DNA from: G963662905 sp963676415
GTDB lineage: Bacteria > Bacteroidota > Bacteroidia > Bacteroidales > WRLA01
Assembly (NCBI GenBank): GCA_963676415.1
Contig: OY781097.1
Location: 4,340,001-4,404,000, forward strand
Direction of reading: 5' to 3'
DNA length: 64,000 nucleotides
In this document: positions 41,641 to 48,751 of the stretch, in pieces
How the letters are laid out: every line of letters starts with the position of its first letter
Position numbering within the stretch: position 1 is the first letter of the stretch
Notes under the pieces: generated by a model
Told to the model about the DNA's origin: nothing
Databases searched by the model: none
Seen by the model: the letters and a program-made list of their open reading frames with translations, nothing else
Program-made: the position numbers and the translations under genes

Positions 41641-43437
41641 TTAATGCAAATTGAATGTAAGGCAGAACATAGCGCCATCGCCGACAGGCACTACAGCCAT
41701 TTCCATATTACTTTTTGCTTTGGCCTGTTGACCACTTTTTATAAATGTCATTATTAAACTTCCAGCAGCAACACCTGCGGCGACAGGCCAGGCAGCATCA
41801 TAAAAGGCCACCTGATTGTGCAGATCGGTCGCATCACCGGTTGCATTTTGGTATTCATCATATTTGCTTTCTGCCTGTAGGTAAAAGAAAGTTGCAGCAC
41901 CAGCTGATGCGGCAGTTACTCCCATCCATATATATTTTGATTTACGATATTTTTCGAAATTTTTCTTTGCCAGGACATAACGGTCAGGAATCATCTTGAA
42001 TTCATAAAACTTATCATTTTCAGTTACATGAAAATCCTGTTCCAGATCACCATAACCTTCTTTGGTGAGTTTAAGGGTATTTTTCCCAAAATTCAATTTA
42101 AGTTTTTTGGGCGTTGTCCCTGAAGCAGTCCCGTTGATCGTCAGCTCTGCTCCTTTTGGGTTACTGGCAATGGTTACTTCCTGTCCTTCGGCCAGACGTT
42201 CATCAATACTCAGGCTTTCCCCTTCTTTTATTTCAATATCGCCGTAAAAACTGGCATAACCTTCCTTCCTGATTTCCAAACGATAGGGACCGATAAGCAC
42301 ATCACGGGCTGTTAGTGGGCTTTTACCAAGTTTTACGCCATCTAAAAAAACATCAGCATCAAAAGGCTGTGAAGATACTTTCATCACACCGGTTATAGGT
42401 AGTGGCGCCAGTCCAATTTGCTGATCCTCACCTGCTATCACATGCACTTGTTTTTTATCAGTACGGTGATATTGCTTTCGGGCTTCGATTGTATAATGCC
42501 CCGGCATCAACCTGCCTTCCCACCGGGAGAGCCCCATGGATTCATCATTAATAAAAATCCCGGCACTATCCGGTGCCAAAATATCCATCATCGCAAAGGC
42601 AGCATTCATTTCAACAGTTTTGACCAATGAATCCCCATCGTTGATCAACAAATCAATCCTTTTTGGCTCATACCATTGACGTCTTAGAGTAAGGCTATGG
42701 CTTCCGCTGGCAATTTTATCAATAGTACATGGTGTAGTTTTATTTAAAGGTTGGCCATCCAGCGAAACTTCAGCCCCTTCTTCCGGAACAGAATGCAAGA
42801 TAAGCTGTCCAAATTGTGGTTTCAGACTGGATATTATTTCTTTGCGTCCATCACGTTCGGTCAATTCAATCTTTCCTGCATCAGGATAATACAATGTTTT
42901 CAAAAGACGGTAATTATGTTCACCTAATTCAAATTCTTTTGAAAAGGGTGTTTGCCCCATATACTGTTCGTCAACATAAACATCTGCACCGGCAGGCTCT
43001 GAAGTTATAATCAACCATTGTGTAGGAGTTTCTGCATTTGTAACAATAGTTTGAACAGTGCCGGTAGTAAGAACCATTTCGTAAACGCAGGCTTCCTCTA
43101 TAGGTTCGGGATAGATATAGTTCCTCAAAATTCCAAGTTGATCATGTTTAATGGTAATTTTTTTTGCGCCATAAGGGACATATACCCAATACTCAGCTGT
43201 TTTTGAGACAACTTTTGTGATGCCCAGCATACCGCCTTCCCATTTAAAGCCTTTCTGTGTGCTTACCACTTTGATTAACGCACATTTATCACCATTTTGG
43301 TCAATGACACTATGGGTTATCCTTGCAGTCATATCGGTTGGAAGCGCTTTAAAAGAAGCAACAGAAATTCCTTGCTGAGACATACCGGCAGTTGTTAACA
43401 ATACAAAGAGAAGCAAGAGAGTCAGATACCGTTTCAT
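41641..43437 (-). CDS. PEGA-domain protein heading the lipoprotein operon
   Basis: 598 residues. A signal peptide (MKRYLTLLLLFVLLTTAGMSQ) is followed by a conserved N-terminal domain (SVASFKALPTDMTARI to TIKHDQLGILRNYIYPEP). Several PEGA repeats follow from about residue 145 to 490, for example ITSEPAGADVYVDEQYMGQTPF, VSSQPFDADVFLDGVKLGKSPL and IASNPKGAELTINGTASGTTPK. Near the end are two hydrophobic segments (YIWMGVTAASAGAATFFYL and AAWPVAAGVAAGSLIMTFI). PEGA repeats form small surface beta domains. In Bacteroidota the same N-terminal and PEGA architecture often accompanies FISUMP, so a joint role with the six downstream lipoproteins is inferred. The ATG at 43437 is preferred over one 21 bases upstream. 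Confidence 0.85.
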   Translation of the reverse strand: MKRYLTLLLLFVLLTTAGMSQQGISVASFKALPTDMTARITHSVIDQNGDKCALIKVVSTQKGFKWEGGMLGITKVVSKTAEYWVYVPYGAKKITIKHDQLGILRNYIYPEPIEEACVYEMVLTTGTVQTIVTNAETPTQWLIITSEPAGADVYVDEQYMGQTPFSKEFELGEHNYRLLKTLYYPDAGKIELTERDGRKEIISSLKPQFGQLILHSVPEEGAEVSLDGQPLNKTTPCTIDKIASGSHSLTLRRQWYEPKRIDLLINDGDSLVKTVEMNAAFAMMDILAPDSAGIFINDESMGLSRWEGRLMPGHYTIEARKQYHRTDKKQVHVIAGEDQQIGLAPLPITGVMKVSSQPFDADVFLDGVKLGKSPLTARDVLIGPYRLEIRKEGYASFYGDIEIKEGESLSIDERLAEGQEVTIASNPKGAELTINGTASGTTPKKLKLNFGKNTLKLTKEGYGDLEQDFHVTENDKFYEFKMIPDRYVLAKKNFEKYRKSKYIWMGVTAASAGAATFFYLQAESKYDEYQNATGDATDLHNQVAFYDAAWPVAAGVAAGSLIMTFIKSGQQAKAKSNMEMAVVPVGDGAMFCLTFNLH

Positions 43438-44349
43438 TTGGTTAGGGTTTACATTCAAAATAAAAACGAAGAAGCAACAATAGTAACGCTAAAAGAACAT
43501 CATAATTCTTACGCCTTTCGCAAAAAGCCGTAAATTTAGAAATATTTTGTGATTTTCATCCATTGATTTGGAAGAATTTACGCAAAAAAAATATAATGCC
43601 CCTATAGAAAAACTTATCCTTCAACGACTTATTTCATAAAACCCATGCATCCAATTGCCTGGAAGTAATTGCATAGAAACAAATAACAAACAGCTTAAAT
43701 ACTTATATACAATAACTTACATATGATTATGTATGTATTTCGATTTTAATTATCCTACCATAGTAATTTTGGACAAAAACCAAAAAAAAATACTGCTGAT
43801 GAATTACCACATTAAAAAACAACAAATCTGAATACAGAATGATTCGCAAAGTCTTTCGGCAAATGGTAAAACTACAAGTGAATAATCACAGAATATATTA
43901 ATTTATTTATACACCTTAATATAATTATTCTATGTTTTACGACTTAGAGACTACCTATAATGTTCGCTAACTTTCCCATAACTACGGGATTTGCCCAAAA
44001 ATGCTTACCTCAGCGATGCTTAGCACAGGCATTTACTCCAGTAAACTCTGCTTTTATGGACTGCACAAGCCTAGTTATCGAACTTTCCAGCTCAGAAACC
44101 CGACTCTAAGCACAGAAACAAAACCGCCCTACATCTAACAATATAAACCACTATCATACAGATTATTATGATTATTAATAACCCAAAACACAACACAAAA
44201 ACAATACTTTATCCGTACCGTCATCTCATCCCTTTGGCACACAAAAACCGGCAAAACAAAATTTTCAATAAAAAATCACTAATCGTGTTAGCCTCAATAA
44301 AAAAAATACAGATATTTGGCTCGATAAAGACTTTAAACATCAAATAAAA
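43438..44349. other. 0.9-kb AT-rich spacer upstream of the lipoprotein operon
   Basis: No gene is supported. This spacer must hold the promoter of the 14-kb minus-strand operon and that of the acidic small protein on the + strand. No exact TAnnTTTG box with a proper TTG partner was found for the minus strand. Most of it is very AT-rich. A stretch at about 43965-44135 is richer in G and C, with a small TTTAC-TCCA-GTAAA hairpin and TCCC/GGGA pairs, and could be a structured leader or small RNA. Confidence 0.55.
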
Positions 44350-44694
44350 ATGAGCCAAAAACCTCGTGTAATAAAAGACTACGAAAAGCTGGACGAAGGC
44401 ATTCAGCAGCAAATAAAACTTGCTTATCCATTGGGTTTTGATGAGCATTTGATCAGTTATAAAGACCGTGAAGGACGCCGGGTTTCCGCATTGCCTTTCG
44501 AAACCGATGACCGATATTATCTGGTGCGCATGACAAAAATGGAAGCCCGGCAAATTATCAGTGATGACGACGATTATGATGACGATGGCAGCTTGAAGGA
44601 GGATGTAAAAGAGTCGTATTCGGATAAATTCTCGGATGTAGATTATATGAGCGACTATATCACAGGTGATGATGCAGAGGAGGATGACGAATAA
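44350..44694 (+). CDS. Conserved small acidic protein, function unknown
   Basis: 114 residues. The N-terminal 75 residues (RVIKDYEKLDEGIQQQIKLAYPLGF, RRVSALPFETDDRYYLVRMT) are a compact pattern that I associate with a conserved hypothetical protein of Bacteroidota. The remainder is a strongly acidic tail (DDDDYDDDG, GDDAEEDDE) that is probably disordered. There is no signal peptide. Acidic tails of this kind occur in RNA-polymerase- or ribosome-associated small proteins, but that is only an analogy. A terminator follows 80 bases after the stop. Confidence 0.8.
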   Translation: MSQKPRVIKDYEKLDEGIQQQIKLAYPLGFDEHLISYKDREGRRVSALPFETDDRYYLVRMTKMEARQIISDDDDYDDDGSLKEDVKESYSDKFSDVDYMSDYITGDDAEEDDE

Positions 44695-44773
44695 AATTCG
44701 GGGAGAAATTTGTTTCTTCCCTTAGTTTCCGAAAGAATCTTTGAACATTTTGAAGCACTGAAAAAACAAAAGA

Positions 44774-44818
44774 TCAGAACTTCCGGCTCCTTTAAGCGAA
44801 GTATCTGACCTTTTTTTT
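44774..44818 (+). terminator. Rho-independent terminator after the acidic small protein gene
   Basis: TCAGA-A-CTTC pairs with GAAG-TA-TCTGA (nine pairs with a small internal loop), followed shortly by eight T. Confidence 0.65.
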
Positions 44819-44830
44819 AAAACGATTTTT

Positions 44831-45373
44831 ATGCAAGCACAGATTTTGATAATCGCAGGCAAGGTAAACAGCGGAAAAACAAGTTTTGCAAAAAGATTGT
44901 GGCATATCGCCAATCGTCAATCCATTCATTGTTGCGGGTTTATTGCTGAGGGTGTTTATCAAAAAGGGATCAAATACGCTTACCAACTCATTGATTTAGA
45001 AAATAATAACAAATTACTCTGCTGTTCAGAAAAGCCTCTTCCCAACAGCATTAAGATCAATAAATTTTATTTCGACCGCTTGTGTTTACAGGAGGGAAAC
45101 ACAATTCTTGCCAAGCAACATCCGTCGGGTTCATTTTTATTTATTGACGAAATTGGCCCTATGGAACTTTCCGGCAAGGTGTGGGCACCGGGCTTAAAAA
45201 CGGCTTTAGAGCAACACAAAGGCCCGCTCATTTTGGTAATGCGCCAAAAATTAATCCGGCAAATTTGCCGCTATTTCAAAATAGATAAATCCCTAATCAT
45301 TGATATTGACCAAAGTACACCTGAGGAAGCATTAGAAACAATAAAAAATGCTCATTTGGGCAATTCGCACTAA
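44831..45373 (+). CDS. THEP1-like nucleoside-triphosphatase (NTPase_1 family)
   Basis: 180 residues. Walker A is AGKVNSGKTSF (residues 9-19), Walker B is FLFIDEIGPMEL, and the fold order fits the small P-loop NTPases related to THEP1 and cancer-related NTPase. Those enzymes hydrolyse NTPs to NDPs in vitro, with an unknown biological role. The sequence CCGFIAEGVYQKGIKYAYQLIDLENNNK matches the family loop in which bound nucleotide is shielded. The last residues (KNAHLGNSH) end 10 bases before the start of the translation-factor GTPase. TAATTTTG, a -7-like box, overlaps its stop codon, so the next gene may also have a separate transcript. Confidence 0.75.
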   Translation: MQAQILIIAGKVNSGKTSFAKRLWHIANRQSIHCCGFIAEGVYQKGIKYAYQLIDLENNNKLLCCSEKPLPNSIKINKFYFDRLCLQEGNTILAKQHPSGSFLFIDEIGPMELSGKVWAPGLKTALEQHKGPLILVMRQKLIRQICRYFKIDKSLIIDIDQSTPEEALETIKNAHLGNSH

Positions 45374-45383
45374 TTTTGCCGGG

Positions 45384-47381
45384 ATGACGCTTCAAAAGAA
45401 AATAAACCTCGGTATTTTTGCCCATGTCGATGCCGGTAAGACCAGCATAAGTGAAAAAATCCTTTACCTGAGCGGTGCTGTGCGCAAAGAAGGGAAAGTA
45501 GATGACGGAAGCAGCCATTCCGACACCATGAGCATTGAACGCGAACGGGGAATATCTGTTAAAACAGCAAATATTTCCATGCTCTGGAAAGATACCCTGA
45601 TCAATATCATTGACACACCCGGCCACCCTGATTTCTCACCGGAAGCAGAACGCGGACTGAGAAGTATCGATATGCTTATCATGGTGATCAGTGCTGTGGA
45701 AGGGCTTCAATCACACACCTACAGCTTATGGGAAGCTATTCGCAGGCGCAAACTGCCCGTCATTTTTTTCATCAACAAAACCGACCGCCCCGGCGCTGAT
45801 GTAGCATCATGCATCAAACAAATCCGAAATGAACTTAATGCGTCTGTTTTTCCTACCTATATCCATCAAAATGAGGATGCAGGAACTGAGGCTGCAGGCA
45901 ATATCTGGGATCATTTCCCCGATGAAATCACCAGGGAACACGAAGCTGCCCTTGAAGGCATGGCGGATGTGGATGATGCATTTATGGAGTACTATCTTTC
46001 CACGGAACATCCTGATAAAGAGTACATCCTGAAAAAAGCGCAGCAATTCGCAGCCAATGGGTCGCTCAGTTATCTATTGAGCGGATCGGCAAAGTACGAA
46101 ACTGGAATTACAGAACTGATGGACACATTAATTTCATTTGCTGATATTTACGAGAATGATGCAGCAAAAAGCGAGCCTGTATCGGCTTTTGTTTTCCGCA
46201 CCGAAGCCAGCAAACAGGATGGCTTACTGGCCCATATCCGGCTTTTCAGGGGCTCAATAATAGTGCGTGACGCACTGCCAAAAAACGGTTCCGCCGAAGA
46301 AGTCCGCATCAACCGTATTGTTCAGAACTTTGGGGGCAAATTAAACGATACCCATGAAATCCATTCCGGTGATACGGCCATCCTGTCCTGTGGCAGCCGG
46401 CTACAATGTGGCGATATTTTGGGAAAGCCGGATTTCATTCCTGTTTCAGAGCCGTTGAATATACCGCTCATGACCGTTGAAATTAAGGCTGATGATGAAA
46501 AAGACTACAGCAAACTGGCGGAGGCTTTGCTTCAGCTCAATCAGGAAGAACCGGCTTTAAATTTCACCTGGCTGCGCGATGAACGCGAATTCCATATCAG
46601 TATATTGGGAAAAATACAGCAGGAAATTGTCCAGGAACGCCTTGCATCCGAATTTGATATACGGGTTTTGTTCCAGCCCCCTCAGGTCATTTTCAAAGAA
46701 AAAATCGCATCACCCTCCGAAGCCATTGTACGTTATACAATGCCCAAACCCTGCTGGGCTGTAATGCGGTTTCGGCTGGAACCTCTGGCAGACGGAGCAG
46801 GAATACACTACGAAAGCCGCGTAAGCACGGATAAAATTGCACGAAAATATCAGAATGAAGTGGAAAGCAGCATCCCAGAAATCGTAAAACAATCCATACA
46901 AGGCTGGGAATTAACGGATACGAAGATTATCCTTCTCGATGGCGAAGATCATGAAATGCATTCACGCCCGGGCGATTTTATTCTCGCTGCGCCAATGGGC
47001 ATCATGCGCGCCCTGAAAGAGGCCGGGACAAAACTTCTGGAGCCCATCCAGGAATTTGAGATAAGGGCAGATGAAGAATATCTTGGAGCCATTGCAAGCG
47101 ACATGAACCTGATGCGCGCCACCCTTGAGCCGCCTGTTTTTGACGGCAATCGTTTTCTTTTAAAAGGCAAAGTCCCGGCAAGCGAATGCTTAGATTATGG
47201 AATCCGTTTCCAGTCTGTTACCAAAGGAAAAGGGAGCATACGCCTGAGGGTTCATTCCTACAGTATTTGTCCCGAAGGCAAAGGGCAATCCAGAGCATTC
47301 CGAGGTGTTAACCCATTGGATACCAGCCAGTGGATATTGCATCAGCGTGGTGCTTTTAAAGCGGATGACCGAAAAATGTAG
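45384..47381 (+). CDS. TetM/TetQ-like translation-factor GTPase (EF-G superfamily)
   Basis: 665 residues with EF-G domain order: the G domain (GIFAHVDAGKTSISEKI, DTMSIERERGISVKTA, DTPGHPDF, NKTDRPGAD), then domain II, III, IV and V-like parts. The gap-free start INLGIFAHVDAGKTS and length near 640-665 resemble ribosomal protection proteins (TetM, TetO, TetQ) more than EF-G (about 700). However, the sequence after DTPG (FSPEAERGLRSIDMLIMVISAVEGLQSHTYSLWEA) is diverged from true Tet proteins as I recall them. It is therefore called a Tet-like housekeeping or stress GTPase, not a resistance gene. The ATG at 45384 replaces an upstream in-frame start that lies inside the NTPase gene. Confidence 0.82.
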   Translation: MTLQKKINLGIFAHVDAGKTSISEKILYLSGAVRKEGKVDDGSSHSDTMSIERERGISVKTANISMLWKDTLINIIDTPGHPDFSPEAERGLRSIDMLIMVISAVEGLQSHTYSLWEAIRRRKLPVIFFINKTDRPGADVASCIKQIRNELNASVFPTYIHQNEDAGTEAAGNIWDHFPDEITREHEAALEGMADVDDAFMEYYLSTEHPDKEYILKKAQQFAANGSLSYLLSGSAKYETGITELMDTLISFADIYENDAAKSEPVSAFVFRTEASKQDGLLAHIRLFRGSIIVRDALPKNGSAEEVRINRIVQNFGGKLNDTHEIHSGDTAILSCGSRLQCGDILGKPDFIPVSEPLNIPLMTVEIKADDEKDYSKLAEALLQLNQEEPALNFTWLRDEREFHISILGKIQQEIVQERLASEFDIRVLFQPPQVIFKEKIASPSEAIVRYTMPKPCWAVMRFRLEPLADGAGIHYESRVSTDKIARKYQNEVESSIPEIVKQSIQGWELTDTKIILLDGEDHEMHSRPGDFILAAPMGIMRALKEAGTKLLEPIQEFEIRADEEYLGAIASDMNLMRATLEPPVFDGNRFLLKGKVPASECLDYGIRFQSVTKGKGSIRLRVHSYSICPEGKGQSRAFRGVNPLDTSQWILHQRGAFKADDRKM

Positions 47382-47415
47382 CACAAAGCATCATCTCAAA
47401 AAAAAACTGACCAGC

Positions 47416-48216
47416 TCAATATTTTTCCGGCACAAAAGTCTGTTCATTCATCGGTGGGCGCACATAAGCATGGGTTTCCACACGTTGAGGCAGCTCAAAC
47501 GGTTCCGGAGTTAAATCTTTATAATCGACCAAACTCAATAAATGGCTGATGCAATTTAGGCGCGCACGTTTTTTATCGTCGGAGTTCACCACATACCAGG
47601 GCGAGAGTTTCGTATCGGTATAGGCCAGCATTTCATCTTTTGCGCGTGAATATTCGACCCATTTATTGCGGGAGTCGATATCCATCGGACTGAGTTTCCA
47701 ACGTTTTGTAGGATCGTCGATACGTGCCTGGAAACGCCGTTCCTGTTCTTCCTCACTCACTGAAAACCAATACTTGATAATGATAACACCCGAGCGGATC
47801 AGCATGCGTTCAAAATAGGGGCATGAACGCAGGAATTCCCAGTATTCATCATCGGTACAAAAGCCCATTACGCGCTCCACTCCTGCCCTGTTGTACCAGC
47901 TGCGGTCGAAAAGCACAATCTCACCGGCTGCGGGCAAATGGGCCACATAACGCTGAAAATACCATTGGGTGCGCTCTTTCTCGGTAGGTTTTGGCAAGGC
48001 TACAACCCGGCAAATACGCGGATTCAATGGTTCGGAAATCCGTTTGATCACACCGCCTTTTCCGGCAGCATCCCGCCCCTCAAACAAAATAATGACTTTT
48101 AATTTCTGGTCTTTAACCCACTCCTGAAGTTTGACCAGTTCAATCTGCAGTTTGCGCAATTCATGCTCATAAAATTTTTTAGGGAGTTTTTCTTTGGGTT
48201 GTGCTGTTTCTTCCAT
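47416..48216 (-). CDS. ppk2: Polyphosphate kinase 2
   Basis: 266 residues. PPK2 enzymes transfer phosphate between polyphosphate and nucleotides. Key motifs are the Walker A FEGRDAAGKGGVIKRI (46-60), the lid region NPRICRVVALPKPTEKERTQWYFQRYVAHLP and Walker B FDRSWYNRAGVERVMGF with Asp104. RRFQARIDDPTKRWKLSPMD and YTDTKLSPWYVVNSDDKKRARLN follow. The single-domain size fits class I PPK2. It is convergent with the Tet-like GTPase. TATATTTG on the minus strand (48246-48253) lies 30 bases before the start and is a plausible -7 box. Confidence 0.95.
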   Translation of the reverse strand: MEETAQPKEKLPKKFYEHELRKLQIELVKLQEWVKDQKLKVIILFEGRDAAGKGGVIKRISEPLNPRICRVVALPKPTEKERTQWYFQRYVAHLPAAGEIVLFDRSWYNRAGVERVMGFCTDDEYWEFLRSCPYFERMLIRSGVIIIKYWFSVSEEEQERRFQARIDDPTKRWKLSPMDIDSRNKWVEYSRAKDEMLAYTDTKLSPWYVVNSDDKKRARLNCISHLLSLVDYKDLTPEPFELPQRVETHAYVRPPMNEQTFVPEKY

Positions 48217-48332
48217 AACTAATGTATTGTTGGTTCTTCTATTTCCAAATATACAAAAGTTATTTCTTTGTTAATGGCTTTCCAAAAAATAATTAACACC
48301 AAACTTCTTTCCTAAACGATTGTTTAAGGATT

Positions 48333-48452
48333 ATGAAATGGATTAAAGATGAAGCCATATACAGACGTATTATCAGTTATTTGATAATAGTGTTTTTTAT
48401 TTTGAGCATCATAGCAATTGCAGGAGATAAATTGTCTTCGCTATTCAATTAG
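48333..48452 (+). CDS. Candidate 39-residue single-span membrane peptide
   Basis: ATG to TAG gives MKWIKDEAIYRRIIS, a hydrophobic run YLIIVFFILSIIAIA of about 15-18 residues, then GDKLSSLFN. A charged N-terminal helix followed by one membrane segment is typical of genuine small membrane proteins. Against it, the region is AT-rich, which favours hydrophobic codons by chance, and no clear ribosome binding site or promoter was seen. Confidence 0.4.
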   Translation: MKWIKDEAIYRRIISYLIIVFFILSIIAIAGDKLSSLFN

Positions 48453-48483
48453 CATCATAATTGGATTTCGAAATAAGCAGGAC

Positions 48484-48548
48484 TTTGGAGGAATCTGTAG
48501 GAGATTTAACTTTTGTCTTTCCACGAAATTCCTAGTAGAACCAATAAA
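48484..48548 (+). repeat. Dispersed repeat, copy B
   Basis: Matches 14469-14533 at 59 of 65 bases. Unlike copy A it lacks the left inverted-repeat arm and the inner palindrome, so it looks like a right-end fragment of the same element. Confidence 0.8.
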
Positions 48549-48610
48549 TCAAAAAATTTTAGAGCCAGTGACAGCCTGACAGAAAAAGCCTCCAATTGAT
48601 ACAGGCGAAT

Positions 48611-48641
48611 TGCCCACACATCTTTTTTTTCCTATCTTTGC
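48611..48641 (+). promoter_or_regulatory. Promoter of the hybrid histidine kinase
   Basis: TTG (48611-48613) and TATCTTTG (48634-48641) are separated by 20 bases, the same boxes and spacing as the deoD promoter. The box ends 110 bases before the kinase ATG. Confidence 0.7.
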
Positions 48642-48751
48642 CTGAGGCATATTGGCAAAAAAACTATTACCAAATTGCATCAAATAATCAAGAACAAGCT
48701 CTAAAGGAAGCAAATTCCTGATTTGATTGCGCTCAGGCACAGATCAATAAT

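Larger units (their letters stand above)
48217..48751. other. Spacer between ppk2 and the hybrid kinase
   Basis: It contains a candidate 39-residue membrane peptide, the second copy of the dispersed 65-base repeat (48484-48548) and a good promoter for the kinase. Nothing else was recognised. Confidence 0.7.

Noticed and set aside
29217..43437. Frameshifted remains of one giant gene
   Set aside because: Each of the six genes has its own signal peptide and lipobox right after the previous stop, so they are separate intact genes, not fragments.
44221..44553. 110-codon minus-strand frame over the acidic small protein gene
   Set aside because: It is the antisense of a well-supported gene; its hydrophobic look comes from the complement of acidic codons.
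45384..47381. Tetracycline resistance gene
   Set aside because: The domain order is Tet-like, but the sequence is diverged, there is no mobile element, and the gene lies in a housekeeping context. Calling resistance would need a phylogeny.
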